From CSP1-8 sp049688015 (GTDB lineage: Bacteria; Desulfobacterota; Deferrimicrobia; Deferrimicrobiales; Deferrimicrobiaceae), in assembly GCA_049688015.1 (NCBI GenBank), contig JBAVJZ010000053.1, forward strand, positions 1 through 16,335: a stretch of DNA of 16,335 nt. Direction: 5' to 3'. Both the position numbers and the translations under genes were made by a program. Position 1 is the stretch's first letter. Each line of letters starts with the position of its first letter. This document shows positions 1 to 7,708 of this stretch, one piece after another. The notes below the pieces were generated by a model that did not search any database, was not told the origin of the DNA, and was given only the letters and a program-made list of their open reading frames with translations.

Positions 1-365
1 ATCGGGTTCGCCCGACCGATGAACGCGGCGGATCCGGCGTTCTTCGTTTCGCCGTCCGGAACTCCCTGCGCAGGGGAAACGACAGGCGCGGGGACAGAGG
101 AGGGAGATGGCGACGGTACGTCAACGAGCGAGCCGGCAGAGGGTCTCTGCCCGCCTGGCGCGTCGTCATAGCGGGAGTGAACGGCGAAGAAGACAGCGCC
201 TCCCACCAGCAGCAGCACCGCGACCAGGGCCACGCGGGTGATCACGCGCCTGTTGTGGACCGGCGGGACACCGCGACCGTTGGATGCAGGCGAGGTGAGG
301 TCCGGCAGGGGTCCTCCTCCCCCTCCGTTTTGCGCTTTGCGAAGGGCATCCTGGAGAAGGCTCAT
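1..365 (-). CDS. MshN/GspB-like inner-membrane protein, N-terminal part only (cut by window edge)
   Basis: An open frame runs on the minus strand from ATG at 365 to the left edge with no stop, giving about 121 residues of a longer protein. It begins MSLLQDALRKAQ, a start typical of MshN, GspB/ExeB and related TPR-bearing pilus or secretion proteins. A single membrane helix lies at about residues 43-62 (ITRVALVAVLLLVGGAVFF). A Pro/Ser/Ala/Val-rich periplasmic linker follows. The ATG overlaps the TGA of the upstream ATPase gene (ATGA), so the two are probably translationally coupled. ExeA-type ATPases commonly pair with such a partner (ExeA-ExeB, MshM-MshN), which supports the call. The C-terminal domain (TPR or GspB type) is outside the window, so MshN and GspB cannot be told apart. 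Confidence 0.75.
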   Translation of the reverse strand, partial: MSLLQDALRKAQNGGGGGPLPDLTSPASNGRGVPPVHNRRVITRVALVAVLLLVGGAVFFAVHSRYDDAPGGQRPSAGSLVDVPSPSPSSVPAPVVSPAQGVPDGETKNAGSAAFIGRANP

Positions 366-1261
366 GCGATCCACCGATCCATCAGCACGGCGGCAAGGAC
401 GGCGAGAGGTTGGGTCACCCAGGAAATCCATCGCAGGAGCCGCCTGGTCCTTGCGGGGTTGTCCGAAAGGGACTCTACCGCCCGATGTACGTCTCTGCGC
501 TCGATCCCGGCCCCCCCCCGCAGGTAGGAGGACAGGAACGCCCGGTCGCAGAGCATGTTGATCCTCCTCGGCACACCCTTCGAATGACGGAAGACCGCAC
601 GCTCCGCGCCGGCGGAAAGGAAGGGGCGGCCCTCTCCTCCCGCCACGGCGAGGCGATGTTGAATATATCGCGAGGTTTCCCCGGGGGTCAGCGCCAGGAT
701 CTCCGCCCGCACGGTCACTCTCTGGTTCAGCTGGCGAAGAGAGGGAAGAGCGAGCTTCTCTTTGAGCTCCTTCTGCCCGATGAGAACGATCTGGAGAAGC
801 TTGCGTTTCTCCGTTTCCAGGTTGGACAGGAGACGGACCTGCTCCAGCAGTCCGGGCGAAAGGTTCTGCGCCTCGTCGACGATCAGGACAGGACGCCTGC
901 CGCTCTCCGCCTCGGCGAGCAGGAACCGGTTCAGGGCGTCGAGGCAGTCCTTCTTCGTGCCGTTTCCCGACCCGATACCGAAATCGTCCAGAATCCCGCG
1001 AATCAACTCCTTCTCCGTCAGCATCGGATTCAGCACGAGCGCCGTGGTAAAGCTTGCGGAGAGTCGGCCCAGGAGGGTCCGGCAAACGGTGGTCTTCCCC
1101 ACACCGATGTCGCCGGTCATTACGATGAACCCCTCACCCGTCTCCAGGCCGTACAGCAGGTGCTCCAGCGCCTGCTGGTGACTCGCGGACAGAAAGAGGA
1201 AGTCCGGGTCGGGGGTCAGGGAGAACGGACGCTCCGTCAGATGGAAGTATCGTTCGTACAT
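362..1261 (-). CDS. ExeA/MshM-family AAA ATPase of pilus/secretion assembly
   Basis: This 299-residue protein starts MYERYFHLTERPFSLTPDP, the usual opening of ExeA/GspA and MshM ATPases. Walker A is at residues 50-57 (GDIGVGKT) and Walker B at about 124-130 (PVLIVDE), followed by AQNL, a family hallmark. A hydrophobic helix at about 279-297 probably anchors it in the inner membrane. In Aeromonas, ExeA with ExeB helps the secretin assemble through peptidoglycan; MshM is its counterpart in MSHA pili. Unlike ExeA, no periplasmic peptidoglycan-binding domain follows the helix, so the short MshM type fits better. The start lies one base after the secretin stop, and the stop overlaps the next start by four bases. 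The ATPase family is secure; the exact subfamily is inferred from length and context. Confidence 0.9.
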   Translation of the reverse strand: MYERYFHLTERPFSLTPDPDFLFLSASHQQALEHLLYGLETGEGFIVMTGDIGVGKTTVCRTLLGRLSASFTTALVLNPMLTEKELIRGILDDFGIGSGNGTKKDCLDALNRFLLAEAESGRRPVLIVDEAQNLSPGLLEQVRLLSNLETEKRKLLQIVLIGQKELKEKLALPSLRQLNQRVTVRAEILALTPGETSRYIQHRLAVAGGEGRPFLSAGAERAVFRHSKGVPRRINMLCDRAFLSSYLRGGAGIERRDVHRAVESLSDNPARTRRLLRWISWVTQPLAVLAAVLMDRWIA

Positions 1262-1262
1262 G

Positions 1263-2957
1263 TCAATCCCAGGGGGTGAGCCCCTTGCGCTCCCCTTCCG
1301 TGCCGTAGACCCATGGCCTTCCGCCGACGTGGAACCCCCGTTCCGACCCGCGCACCCTGTCCTCCTCCTTTGCTGCGGTCTCCACCGGATGCTCTCCCCG
1401 CAGAACCCGCGGCGTGATCAGGATGACGAGCTCCGTCTTCTTCTTCTGCTGATCGGTGTGCCGGAACGCTGCGCCGAGGAAGGGGATGTCTCCCAGGAGA
1501 GGAACGGACATGATCCTCTCCTGCGTCCGCTCCTGCATCAGTCCCCCGATGAAGACCGTATCCCCGTCTCCGACCGAAACCACCGTGTTCGTTTCCCGTA
1601 CATCCACGATCGGCGCCGTGTTCCCGTCGGGGGAGATCGCCTCCCCGACCTTATCCGTGATCGACGGGTGAATGGCGAGCAGGATCCGGCCGTCCTGTCC
1701 GATCTGCGGAGTGACGCTCATGATGATCCCCACCGTGATGCTTTCCGGGGAGTAGGTGACGAACGCCGCCGTGGTATCCGACGCGGGAGTGACGGTGGCC
1801 CGGAAAAAGACGTCCTGCCGTCCGATCCGGATGATCGCCTTCTGGTTGTTGAGCGTGGAGACTTTGGGCGCCGAGAGGACGTTCACCTGTCCCTGCGTGG
1901 AGAGGGCGTCCAGGAAGGCGTCGAACTTCGAGCCGGTGACGCCGATCTGGAAGGCATTGGTCCCGCTCTGGAGCGTCTGACTGACCGCGGCGCCTCCCGC
2001 CAGGGACCCGGAGAGGGAGAGCGAGGAAAGATCGGGGAACGCGGTCCAGTCGATCCCGTACTGCTGGGTGTCGTCCAGGTCGACCTCGAGGATGCTGGTC
2101 TCGATCATCACCCCGATTCTCGATCGCGATTCGAGCGTGGCAAGGTACTCCCCGACCTGTTCCACCCGGCCCGGGAAGTCGGTGACCGCAAGCGTTCCTG
2201 TCGCCCGGTTGAGAACGACCTTGCCGCCGTCGACGGAAAGCATCGACTGTACCTCTTCGACGATCCCGGACCAGAAGTCGAATCTCTCCTCCGTGCTCAC
2301 CGTGTTGACACTCTGGCTTTCCCCCCCCGAGGAGGAAGAACCGCTCGCCGATCCCGAGGTGGAGGACGAGGAGGAACCCGAGGTGGAGGTGGAGGCGGTG
2401 AGCGAGCCGGAACCCGTCCTCGCCGTCAGCAGGTAGTCCAGGGAGAAGATGCGCGTGATCCGATTCGCCGGGAGCACCCGGACGGTCTTCCCGAGAAATT
2501 CGAGGCGGCAACCGAGCAGGTCGCAGATTTCCGTCATGATCTCGGGAGCGCTGGCCTCCTTGATGTCCATCGTGACCGTGCCGGAAACCTCCGGGGAGAG
2601 CACGAGGTTGAAGTCGTTCTCCTTCGCGAGGGAAAGGAAGACCTCCCGGGCCTCCGCTCCGGCAAGAACCATGGTGTAGCGGCGGGCGGGCTTCCGGAAC
2701 TCCCCGGGCGACTGCTTCGTCCCTTCCCACGCCCGGACGGGAGCGTCCGGGAGAGGAGAGACGGCACGCTGTCTGTTTTCCGTCACATCCCCTTTTGGAG
2801 CAGGAACCGGCCCGCGGGCGACGGTCACCGCAGGCGGAGGGTCCTTCCGCACCGTCCGGGGCGTTGCACAGCCCCACACCGACAGAAAGAGGCCTGCGCA
2901 GGCAACCGCACCCATCGCGCGGGATATCCCGTAGCGCACCACCAATTTTACGTTCAC
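1263..2957 (-). CDS. Outer-membrane secretin, MshL/PilQ type
   Basis: This 564-residue secretin forms the outer-membrane channel of the pilus/secretion machine. GTG at 2957 is the chosen start because AGGAGG lies six bases upstream and the codon overlaps the preceding stop (GTGA); the open frame to 3275 is spurious. Residues 1-30 form a hydrophobic signal ending in WGC, so Cys30 may be a lipidation site, although Trp at -2 is unusual. A secretin/TonB short N-terminal domain covers about 95-165. A Ser/Gly/Thr-rich linker (about 182-216) separates it from a second N domain (about 225-280). The C-terminal secretin domain (about 284-520) ends with the signature VPLLGDIPFLGAAFR (485-499) and TELVILITPRVL. 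Position just before the ExeA-type ATPase matches mshL-mshM. A lipoprotein nature is inferred; secretin identity is certain. Confidence 0.93.
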   Translation of the reverse strand: MNVKLVVRYGISRAMGAVACAGLFLSVWGCATPRTVRKDPPPAVTVARGPVPAPKGDVTENRQRAVSPLPDAPVRAWEGTKQSPGEFRKPARRYTMVLAGAEAREVFLSLAKENDFNLVLSPEVSGTVTMDIKEASAPEIMTEICDLLGCRLEFLGKTVRVLPANRITRIFSLDYLLTARTGSGSLTASTSTSGSSSSSTSGSASGSSSSGGESQSVNTVSTEERFDFWSGIVEEVQSMLSVDGGKVVLNRATGTLAVTDFPGRVEQVGEYLATLESRSRIGVMIETSILEVDLDDTQQYGIDWTAFPDLSSLSLSGSLAGGAAVSQTLQSGTNAFQIGVTGSKFDAFLDALSTQGQVNVLSAPKVSTLNNQKAIIRIGRQDVFFRATVTPASDTTAAFVTYSPESITVGIIMSVTPQIGQDGRILLAIHPSITDKVGEAISPDGNTAPIVDVRETNTVVSVGDGDTVFIGGLMQERTQERIMSVPLLGDIPFLGAAFRHTDQQKKKTELVILITPRVLRGEHPVETAAKEEDRVRGSERGFHVGGRPWVYGTEGERKGLTPWD

Positions 2958-3523
2958 CGTTTTCCTCCTCTGCCTTGCGTTCCTGAAATCGCGGGCTTGT
3001 ACATTTCCACCACGCGCGTTTCGCTTCCCTTGTGCATCACGACACGGTACGGATCCACCTGCTCCACAGTCCAGTCCGCCACCTTCCCGCCGACGGGAAC
3101 CAGGCGGCTGCCGAAAATCGCCATCCCGGTCGATCCCGCCACCACGGTACCCCGGAGATCGGCTGGCATCCCCCTTCCTTCCCCCGTATCGGACGGTCCC
3201 GCGGAGACGCCCGGGGCGACGGCCGCGGAAGCCTTGCTCCCGGCGGGGAGAAAGGGGTTTCTCTGCCACGACCACGCAGCCCCCGGTTCCGGACGGTCGA
3301 TGTGGCCGTCAGAATTTGGTGATTCCTGCATCACCGGAGCCGGCTCCGACCCTCCGGAAGGGATTCCTTCGGGGCCCTCCCGGATCGACCTGGTGGCAGG
3401 TCGTTCAAGCGGCGCCTCTTTTCCGCGATGCGGAAGGAGCCGGTATCCGACAAGAAGAAGGGCGACAACGGCCAGCGCCCCCGCTACCCTCCTGTCCCGT
3501 ATGATCTCGCGCAACCGGTTCAT
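2954..3523 (-). CDS. PilP/MshK/GspC-like periplasmic assembly protein
   Basis: This 189-residue protein has an N-terminal membrane helix (about residues 14-30), a low-complexity linker rich in Pro, Gly and Ser, and a small C-terminal beta domain (about 120-175) preceded by RNPFLP at 88-93. That motif and the domain pattern (LRGTVVAG, a bulky-residue core, then VDPYRVVMHKG) resemble the PilP/GspC homology region, which docks to the secretin N domains from the inner membrane. The gene overlaps pilO-like upstream (ATGA) and the secretin downstream (GTGA), the same slot as mshK between mshJ and mshL. Sequence conservation in this family is low, so the call rests on architecture and position. Confidence 0.75.
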   Translation of the reverse strand: MNRLREIIRDRRVAGALAVVALLLVGYRLLPHRGKEAPLERPATRSIREGPEGIPSGGSEPAPVMQESPNSDGHIDRPEPGAAWSWQRNPFLPAGSKASAAVAPGVSAGPSDTGEGRGMPADLRGTVVAGSTGMAIFGSRLVPVGGKVADWTVEQVDPYRVVMHKGSETRVVEMYKPAISGTQGRGGKR

Positions 3524-4131
3524 GGACCCCCTGCCCTTCGGTAGAACGCGGACAACTCCACGTCCGTCTCCATCTCCCCGTCCTTCTCACGGATCTTGAG
3601 CGTGTTGACCGACAAAAGCCTTCTCATTTTCGGAACACCGTCGAAGAACTCGGCCATGTCCCGATAGGTCGAGCAGAAGGCCAGATGAAGCCGGATCTCT
3701 CCGGGGCCGCCATTTTCCCCTTCCCCGGGCTTCTCGGGCCCGAGCGAGGGGCCCGCAACGACGCCCGTCGTGGAGGCGGACCCATCCGCGGGAACGGAGA
3801 GACGGAAACTTCGCAAACGATGACGGGCGGCATGCCTTCCCAGTTCCTGCAGCAGGCTGTCCGTTTCGGGAGATTCGGGGACCTTGCTCCGCCACTGCGC
3901 GACTCTTTTTTCCAGGATGTCGATGTCACTGCGGGAAGTGCGCGACATCTCCTTCCACGCCGACAGGGCAGCATCCATGTCCGTGTTCGCCGCGACGACC
4001 TCCGCCTGGAGCGAACGCACTTCCGCAATCTTCGAAGAGAAGACGAGAAGGTAGGAAAGCGCGGACAATGCGAGGAGAACCAGAACGAGCATGTGTATTT
4101 CTTTAAGCTTCGCTATTGTTTCCCGGATCAT
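3520..4131 (-). CDS. PilO/MshJ-like inner-membrane alignment-complex protein
   Basis: This 203-residue protein has a short cytoplasmic start, one membrane helix (about residues 14-32, LVLVLLALSALSYLLVF), a likely coiled coil (about 35-97) and a periplasmic alpha/beta domain (about 145-200). This is the PilO/GspM layout. ATG at 4131 is chosen because it overlaps the upstream TGA (ATGA) and has AGAGGA six bases before it; the longer frame to 4437 antisenses nothing and merely overlaps pilM-N in another frame. PilO with PilN and PilP forms the inner-membrane alignment complex linking cytoplasmic ATPase and secretin. The gene lies between the PilM-PilN fusion and PilP-like gene, as mshJ does between mshI and mshK. 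Confidence 0.8.
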   Translation of the reverse strand: MIRETIAKLKEIHMLVLVLLALSALSYLLVFSSKIAEVRSLQAEVVAANTDMDAALSAWKEMSRTSRSDIDILEKRVAQWRSKVPESPETDSLLQELGRHAARHRLRSFRLSVPADGSASTTGVVAGPSLGPEKPGEGENGGPGEIRLHLAFCSTYRDMAEFFDGVPKMRRLLSVNTLKIREKDGEMETDVELSAFYRRAGGP

Positions 4132-5699
4132 CTCCGTTCCTCTCCCTCGCTCAACCGGAACGACACGCGAAACTCCTGCTCGTACCCCATCTCCCGGTCC
4201 ACTTCCCTCCGCGGCCGGATGTCGACCGGGACATACGCCACCTCCGACAGCCCCCCTCCCATGCGCACGGATGCGAGGAACACGTTCAGCTGGTCCTGAA
4301 CCCCGGTCAGCGTCTCCCCGTGCACTTTCCCCTTGAGCTCCGCGCGGAAGCCGCCGTCTTCGCGGGTGACTCCCAGACTCGAGAACGTCATCGTCTCGGG
4401 CACCGGCGCACCGAGCCGCGCGAAAAACGCTTTCCACCGGGTAAAGGGCGTTCGCAGGGCCTGTTCCCCTGCCGACGCCTCCCGGGCCACCCGTCGAAGA
4501 TCCCGCCAGCGCAGGAACTCCTCCTGGGCGGACAGGTTCAGGTTCGTCCCCGCGGACAGGGAAGCCAGCACCTGCCGGTACCGGGTTTCCGCGTTATGCA
4601 GCCCGAGGTAGAGAAAAGCGTTCGCCGCCAGGAAGATGGCGCCGATCACCCCCACGGCGACGAGGGTCTTCCAGCGCTCTCTTCGGTCGAGATATTCCGC
4701 GGGAAGAAGATTTACCCTGTCCGCCTCCTCTCCCAGAAGGGCCAGCCCGATCGGAACGGAAAAGTCCGCGGGGTCGCCATCGAACACCCCCGGATCCTTC
4801 ACGACGGAAACCGCAGGATGCGGGGCGATCTCCATGCGCAGCCGCTCGGAGACAAGCCTCTTCATCGCGCCGGACGGCGTCACCCCGCTCCAGTAAATCT
4901 GCGAAATGGATCCTCCGCGGCTGAGCTGTCGGTAATACAGGACCGTCCGGGTCAACTCGGTCATGACCCGTTCCGCGGTCGTCTCCTCTTCGGAGAGTTC
5001 GGAGGCCCCCTCCGGGGCTCCTGCCGCTGGAAGGTCCATGAGATGGTACTCGGGGACTGCGGGAGCGGGACTCCCGGTCTGCGGGAAATCCGCGGGGAAA
5101 TCCCGGGCGAACCGGAGTTTTCCTCCTCCCGACACCCCGATGACTGCCCGGGACGGGTCGGCATGGAGAAATCCGACGACGTTGTCCGCCTGGTCCTCGG
5201 GATGCATCACGGAAAGCGCGAGGGGGACCGAGGTGACGCGGACGGGCGTAATCCCCGCTTCGATCAGCAGGAACACCAGCCGCCGTATCTCGAACTCGGG
5301 GATATAGACAGCGAGAACCTCGTGGCGATCTACCCCCCGCTCAACCTGTTTCCCGATGACCTCCCCCGTCACCTTCAACTCGGAAACCGGGGTGGAGATC
5401 TCCTCCGCGACCTTTCCCCGAAGCAGGGCATCCCGGGTCTCGCCGGTCGTGGGAGGGAGGACGTAGATCCGGTGCTCGATCAGTGGCCCGAAGTAGCTTA
5501 CTACCGCTCTCCTCGCGGTGAACCCCCGGCTCGACAGAAACTCCCGGAGGACCCGCCCCACGCGAACCGGCTCGCCCCCCGGCCAGTCCGTCGCTGCCGA
5601 CAGGGTGACTTCGAGAGGGCTGGTCCCCGGGACGTATTCCATCGCCCGGATCACCTTCGGGGAGATCTCGAGAGCCAGCATTTTCCCTTTTGCGCCCAT
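4128..5699 (-). CDS. PilM-PilN fusion (GspL/MshI-like) protein
   Basis: This 523-residue protein combines two pilus proteins in one chain. Residues about 7-325 form an actin-like PilM/GspL cytoplasmic domain that starts MLALEISPKVIRAMEY. It is followed by VNLLPAEY (329-336), the hallmark N-terminus of PilN. A membrane helix lies at about 345-366, then a coiled coil and a periplasmic ferredoxin-like PilN domain (about 420-520). In Type IVa pili, PilM binds the PilN INLLP tail from the cytoplasm; here the two are covalently joined, as in GspL and MshI. ATG at 5699 is seven bases from an AGGGA site; Met7 (5681), preceded by AAAAGGG, is an alternative start. The gene lies ten bases after the pseudopilin gene and overlaps pilO-like by four bases. 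Confidence 0.85.
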   Translation of the reverse strand: MGAKGKMLALEISPKVIRAMEYVPGTSPLEVTLSAATDWPGGEPVRVGRVLREFLSSRGFTARRAVVSYFGPLIEHRIYVLPPTTGETRDALLRGKVAEEISTPVSELKVTGEVIGKQVERGVDRHEVLAVYIPEFEIRRLVFLLIEAGITPVRVTSVPLALSVMHPEDQADNVVGFLHADPSRAVIGVSGGGKLRFARDFPADFPQTGSPAPAVPEYHLMDLPAAGAPEGASELSEEETTAERVMTELTRTVLYYRQLSRGGSISQIYWSGVTPSGAMKRLVSERLRMEIAPHPAVSVVKDPGVFDGDPADFSVPIGLALLGEEADRVNLLPAEYLDRRERWKTLVAVGVIGAIFLAANAFLYLGLHNAETRYRQVLASLSAGTNLNLSAQEEFLRWRDLRRVAREASAGEQALRTPFTRWKAFFARLGAPVPETMTFSSLGVTREDGGFRAELKGKVHGETLTGVQDQLNVFLASVRMGGGLSEVAYVPVDIRPRREVDREMGYEQEFRVSFRLSEGEERR

Positions 5700-5709
5700 T
5701 TTTTTATCC

Positions 5710-6492
5710 CTATCGCAAGTACAGGTTGAGTTGCGCCTGCTGGCCGTTTCCCGGCACGTACACGACCGCCTGTCCGGACACCTGCGGGTTCGGAGGGATC
5801 GTGCTCACCGCGGTCACCGCGTGGAACCCCGCGTGGAACCCGACCGGGATGCCGAAGGTGTAGGGGGGGACCGCCGGCGTTCCCGTTACGGCTCCCGCCT
5901 GGACTCCGCTGTTGGAGTAGTTGAACGTCACCGTGGCGGTCATTCCGGGAAGCGACGGGTTCAGGATGTACTGGCTCGCGGTGTTGTCCGTGTGCCATAC
6001 GAAGAGGTTGACCAGGAGAGATCCGCCGATGCTCGCCGGGTTGGGCGGGTAGATGATGTCGTCCGCCGTTCCCATCGCCCTGTCCTTGCCCGCACTCCGG
6101 ATCTGCCCCGATCCCGGGTTTCCGTATGCGTACGGCGTTCCCCACGGGTCATTGAGGTACCCGCCTGCGTCGAAGCCGGTGTTGATGTAGGGGCCGAACC
6201 ATCCGATCTTCACCCCCAGCAGACCGTTTATCCCTGCGGGCTGTCCGCCCCGAACGTTCAGTTGCGCCAGGTTCGTCGGCAGCCTCCCCATATCGCCCAC
6301 AAACCCGGAGGTAGGAACGGAGGGGTTCCCCAGGATGGCCCCGTAGAGTTCCTCCATCTCCTTCCGGGCGCTCCCCTCGCGGGTCTGGTTCAGGATCTGC
6401 GCCGCGTACGGGACGGCGATCGAGGCCAGAATCGAGATCACCGCGATCACGACGATCACCTCCAGGAGGGTGAAACCGCGCCGCCCTCTCAC
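5710..6492 (-). CDS. GspG-like pseudopilin with an extra C-terminal beta-rich domain
   Basis: This 260-residue class III signal prepilin begins VRGRRG followed by FTLLEVIVVIAV, so prepilin peptidase should cut after Gly6 and Glu at mature position 5 is kept. The pilin core (to about residue 155) has NDPWGTPYAYGNPG and SAGKDRAMGTADDI, matching the calcium-site region of GspG. The following 100 residues (about 158-260) are a Thr/Val/Asn-rich stretch with alternating hydrophobics and look like an added beta-sandwich domain. GTG at 6492 is chosen because it overlaps the GspF stop (GTGA), has GGAGGGAG just upstream and gives a normal short leader. It is probably a minor or specialised pilin. The beta domain is my inference from composition; no family was recognised. 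Confidence 0.87.
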   Translation of the reverse strand: MRGRRGFTLLEVIVVIAVISILASIAVPYAAQILNQTREGSARKEMEELYGAILGNPSVPTSGFVGDMGRLPTNLAQLNVRGGQPAGINGLLGVKIGWFGPYINTGFDAGGYLNDPWGTPYAYGNPGSGQIRSAGKDRAMGTADDIIYPPNPASIGGSLLVNLFVWHTDNTASQYILNPSLPGMTATVTFNYSNSGVQAGAVTGTPAVPPYTFGIPVGFHAGFHAVTAVSTIPPNPQVSGQAVVYVPGNGQQAQLNLYLR

Positions 6493-7703
6493 GAGCTCCC
6501 TCCCATCGCCCCGACCATCTTGTAGAGCGCCAGGAAGAAGGAGAGTGCGGCGCCCAGCACCACCGTGGCGAGGAAAACGACAATGGCCGGCTCCAGGATC
6601 GCGAAGGTCTTCTTGATCGTCTTGGGGACCTCGCGGTCGTAATGCTTCGACACGTTCTCCAGCGTATCGTCGAGCCTGCCGGACGATTCGCCGGCCGACA
6701 GCATCCGCACGACCATCGGAGGAAACTCCCCGGATTTCCCCAGCGCCGCCGAAAGGCTCCCTCCGGCGGTCAGATCCTCCCTCGCGGTGCGCACGACGGA
6801 AGCGATCACACGATTTCCGATGACCCTCTCCACCACCCACAGCGAGTGTACCGTCTCCACGCCCGCCCGGAAGAGCAGACCCAGGAAATGACTGAAGCGG
6901 CTGATCTCGATGGACCGGATCAACTGGCCCACGAGAGGAAACCGAAGCTTCCACCCATCCACCCGCAATCTCCCCGCGTCCGTGCGCCGGTAGAGACGAA
7001 GGGCGATGTAAACCAGGACAAAGGAGGCGAGCAGGTACATACCGTAATCCCGAAAGAACGTGCTGATCGCGATCACGATGCGCGTGGGGAGAGGCAACTC
7101 CACCTGGGCAGCCTGGAAGATCTTGATGAACCGCGGGAACACGAAGGTGAACAGGATGAAGACCAGTCCCATGACCGCGGACACGACGGTCAAGGGGTAA
7201 TAGGTGGCCTGCCGGATCGTCCCCGCCAATTCTTCCTGCCAGGTTAAAAACTCGGCCAGGTCGGCCAGGACCCCTTCCAGGTTTCCCGTCGTCTCTCCCG
7301 CCCGGACGATGCTCACGTAGCTCTCGGGAAACACCTCGGGATGGAGGGCAACGGATTCGGAGAGCCCCGCCCCCGCCTGGACATTCCGCCGGACGTCCTG
7401 AATCACCTCTTTCAGCACGGTGTGTTCTGTCTGCTCCGCCAGGTCGCCCAGCGCCACGACGATGGAGATCCCCGCACCCAGGAGCGTTTTCAGCTGATAG
7501 GTGAACTGGATGACGTCGCTCCGCCGGATCTTCCCCCGGAAGGAGAAAAGGTTCGCTGCCGCGGACGACCGCTCGACCGCCTGGAGAAGATGAAGCCCCA
7601 TGGAGGCGAGGATGTCCCGGATGCCATTCTCGTCGGAGGCCAGGAGCGTCCCCCGCACCTTCTTCCCGTAGTCGTCGATCGCGCTGTATTCGTACCGAGG
7701 CAA
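6489..7703 (-). CDS. GspF/PilC/MshG-type inner-membrane platform protein
   Basis: This 404-residue protein is the usual length for the GspF/PilC family and has its two repeated cytoplasmic T2SSF domains (about residues 62-185 and 265-388). Membrane helices lie at about 170-190, 222-237 and 370-395. Family motifs include LLGAGI early in repeat one, VRAGETTGNLEGVL at 133-146 and the matching AGESSGRLDDTL at 337-348. The platform protein links ATPase motion to pilin insertion. TTG at 7703 is the preferred start: it gives the conserved opening MPRYEYSA, has AGGGGAG about eight bases upstream and lies five bases after the ATPase stop. No ATG is available near this position. The stop overlaps the pseudopilin start. 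Confidence 0.92.
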   Translation of the reverse strand: MPRYEYSAIDDYGKKVRGTLLASDENGIRDILASMGLHLLQAVERSSAAANLFSFRGKIRRSDVIQFTYQLKTLLGAGISIVVALGDLAEQTEHTVLKEVIQDVRRNVQAGAGLSESVALHPEVFPESYVSIVRAGETTGNLEGVLADLAEFLTWQEELAGTIRQATYYPLTVVSAVMGLVFILFTFVFPRFIKIFQAAQVELPLPTRIVIAISTFFRDYGMYLLASFVLVYIALRLYRRTDAGRLRVDGWKLRFPLVGQLIRSIEISRFSHFLGLLFRAGVETVHSLWVVERVIGNRVIASVVRTAREDLTAGGSLSAALGKSGEFPPMVVRMLSAGESSGRLDDTLENVSKHYDREVPKTIKKTFAILEPAIVVFLATVVLGAALSFFLALYKMVGAMGGSS

Positions 7704-7708
7704 CGTCG

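Noticed and set aside
1260..3599. Plus-strand open frame of 779 codons
   Set aside because: Antisense to the secretin and PilP-like genes; composition is that of a GC-driven shadow.
4116..5729. Plus-strand open frame of 537 codons
   Set aside because: Antisense to the PilM-PilN gene, with no recognisable motif and no ribosome site.
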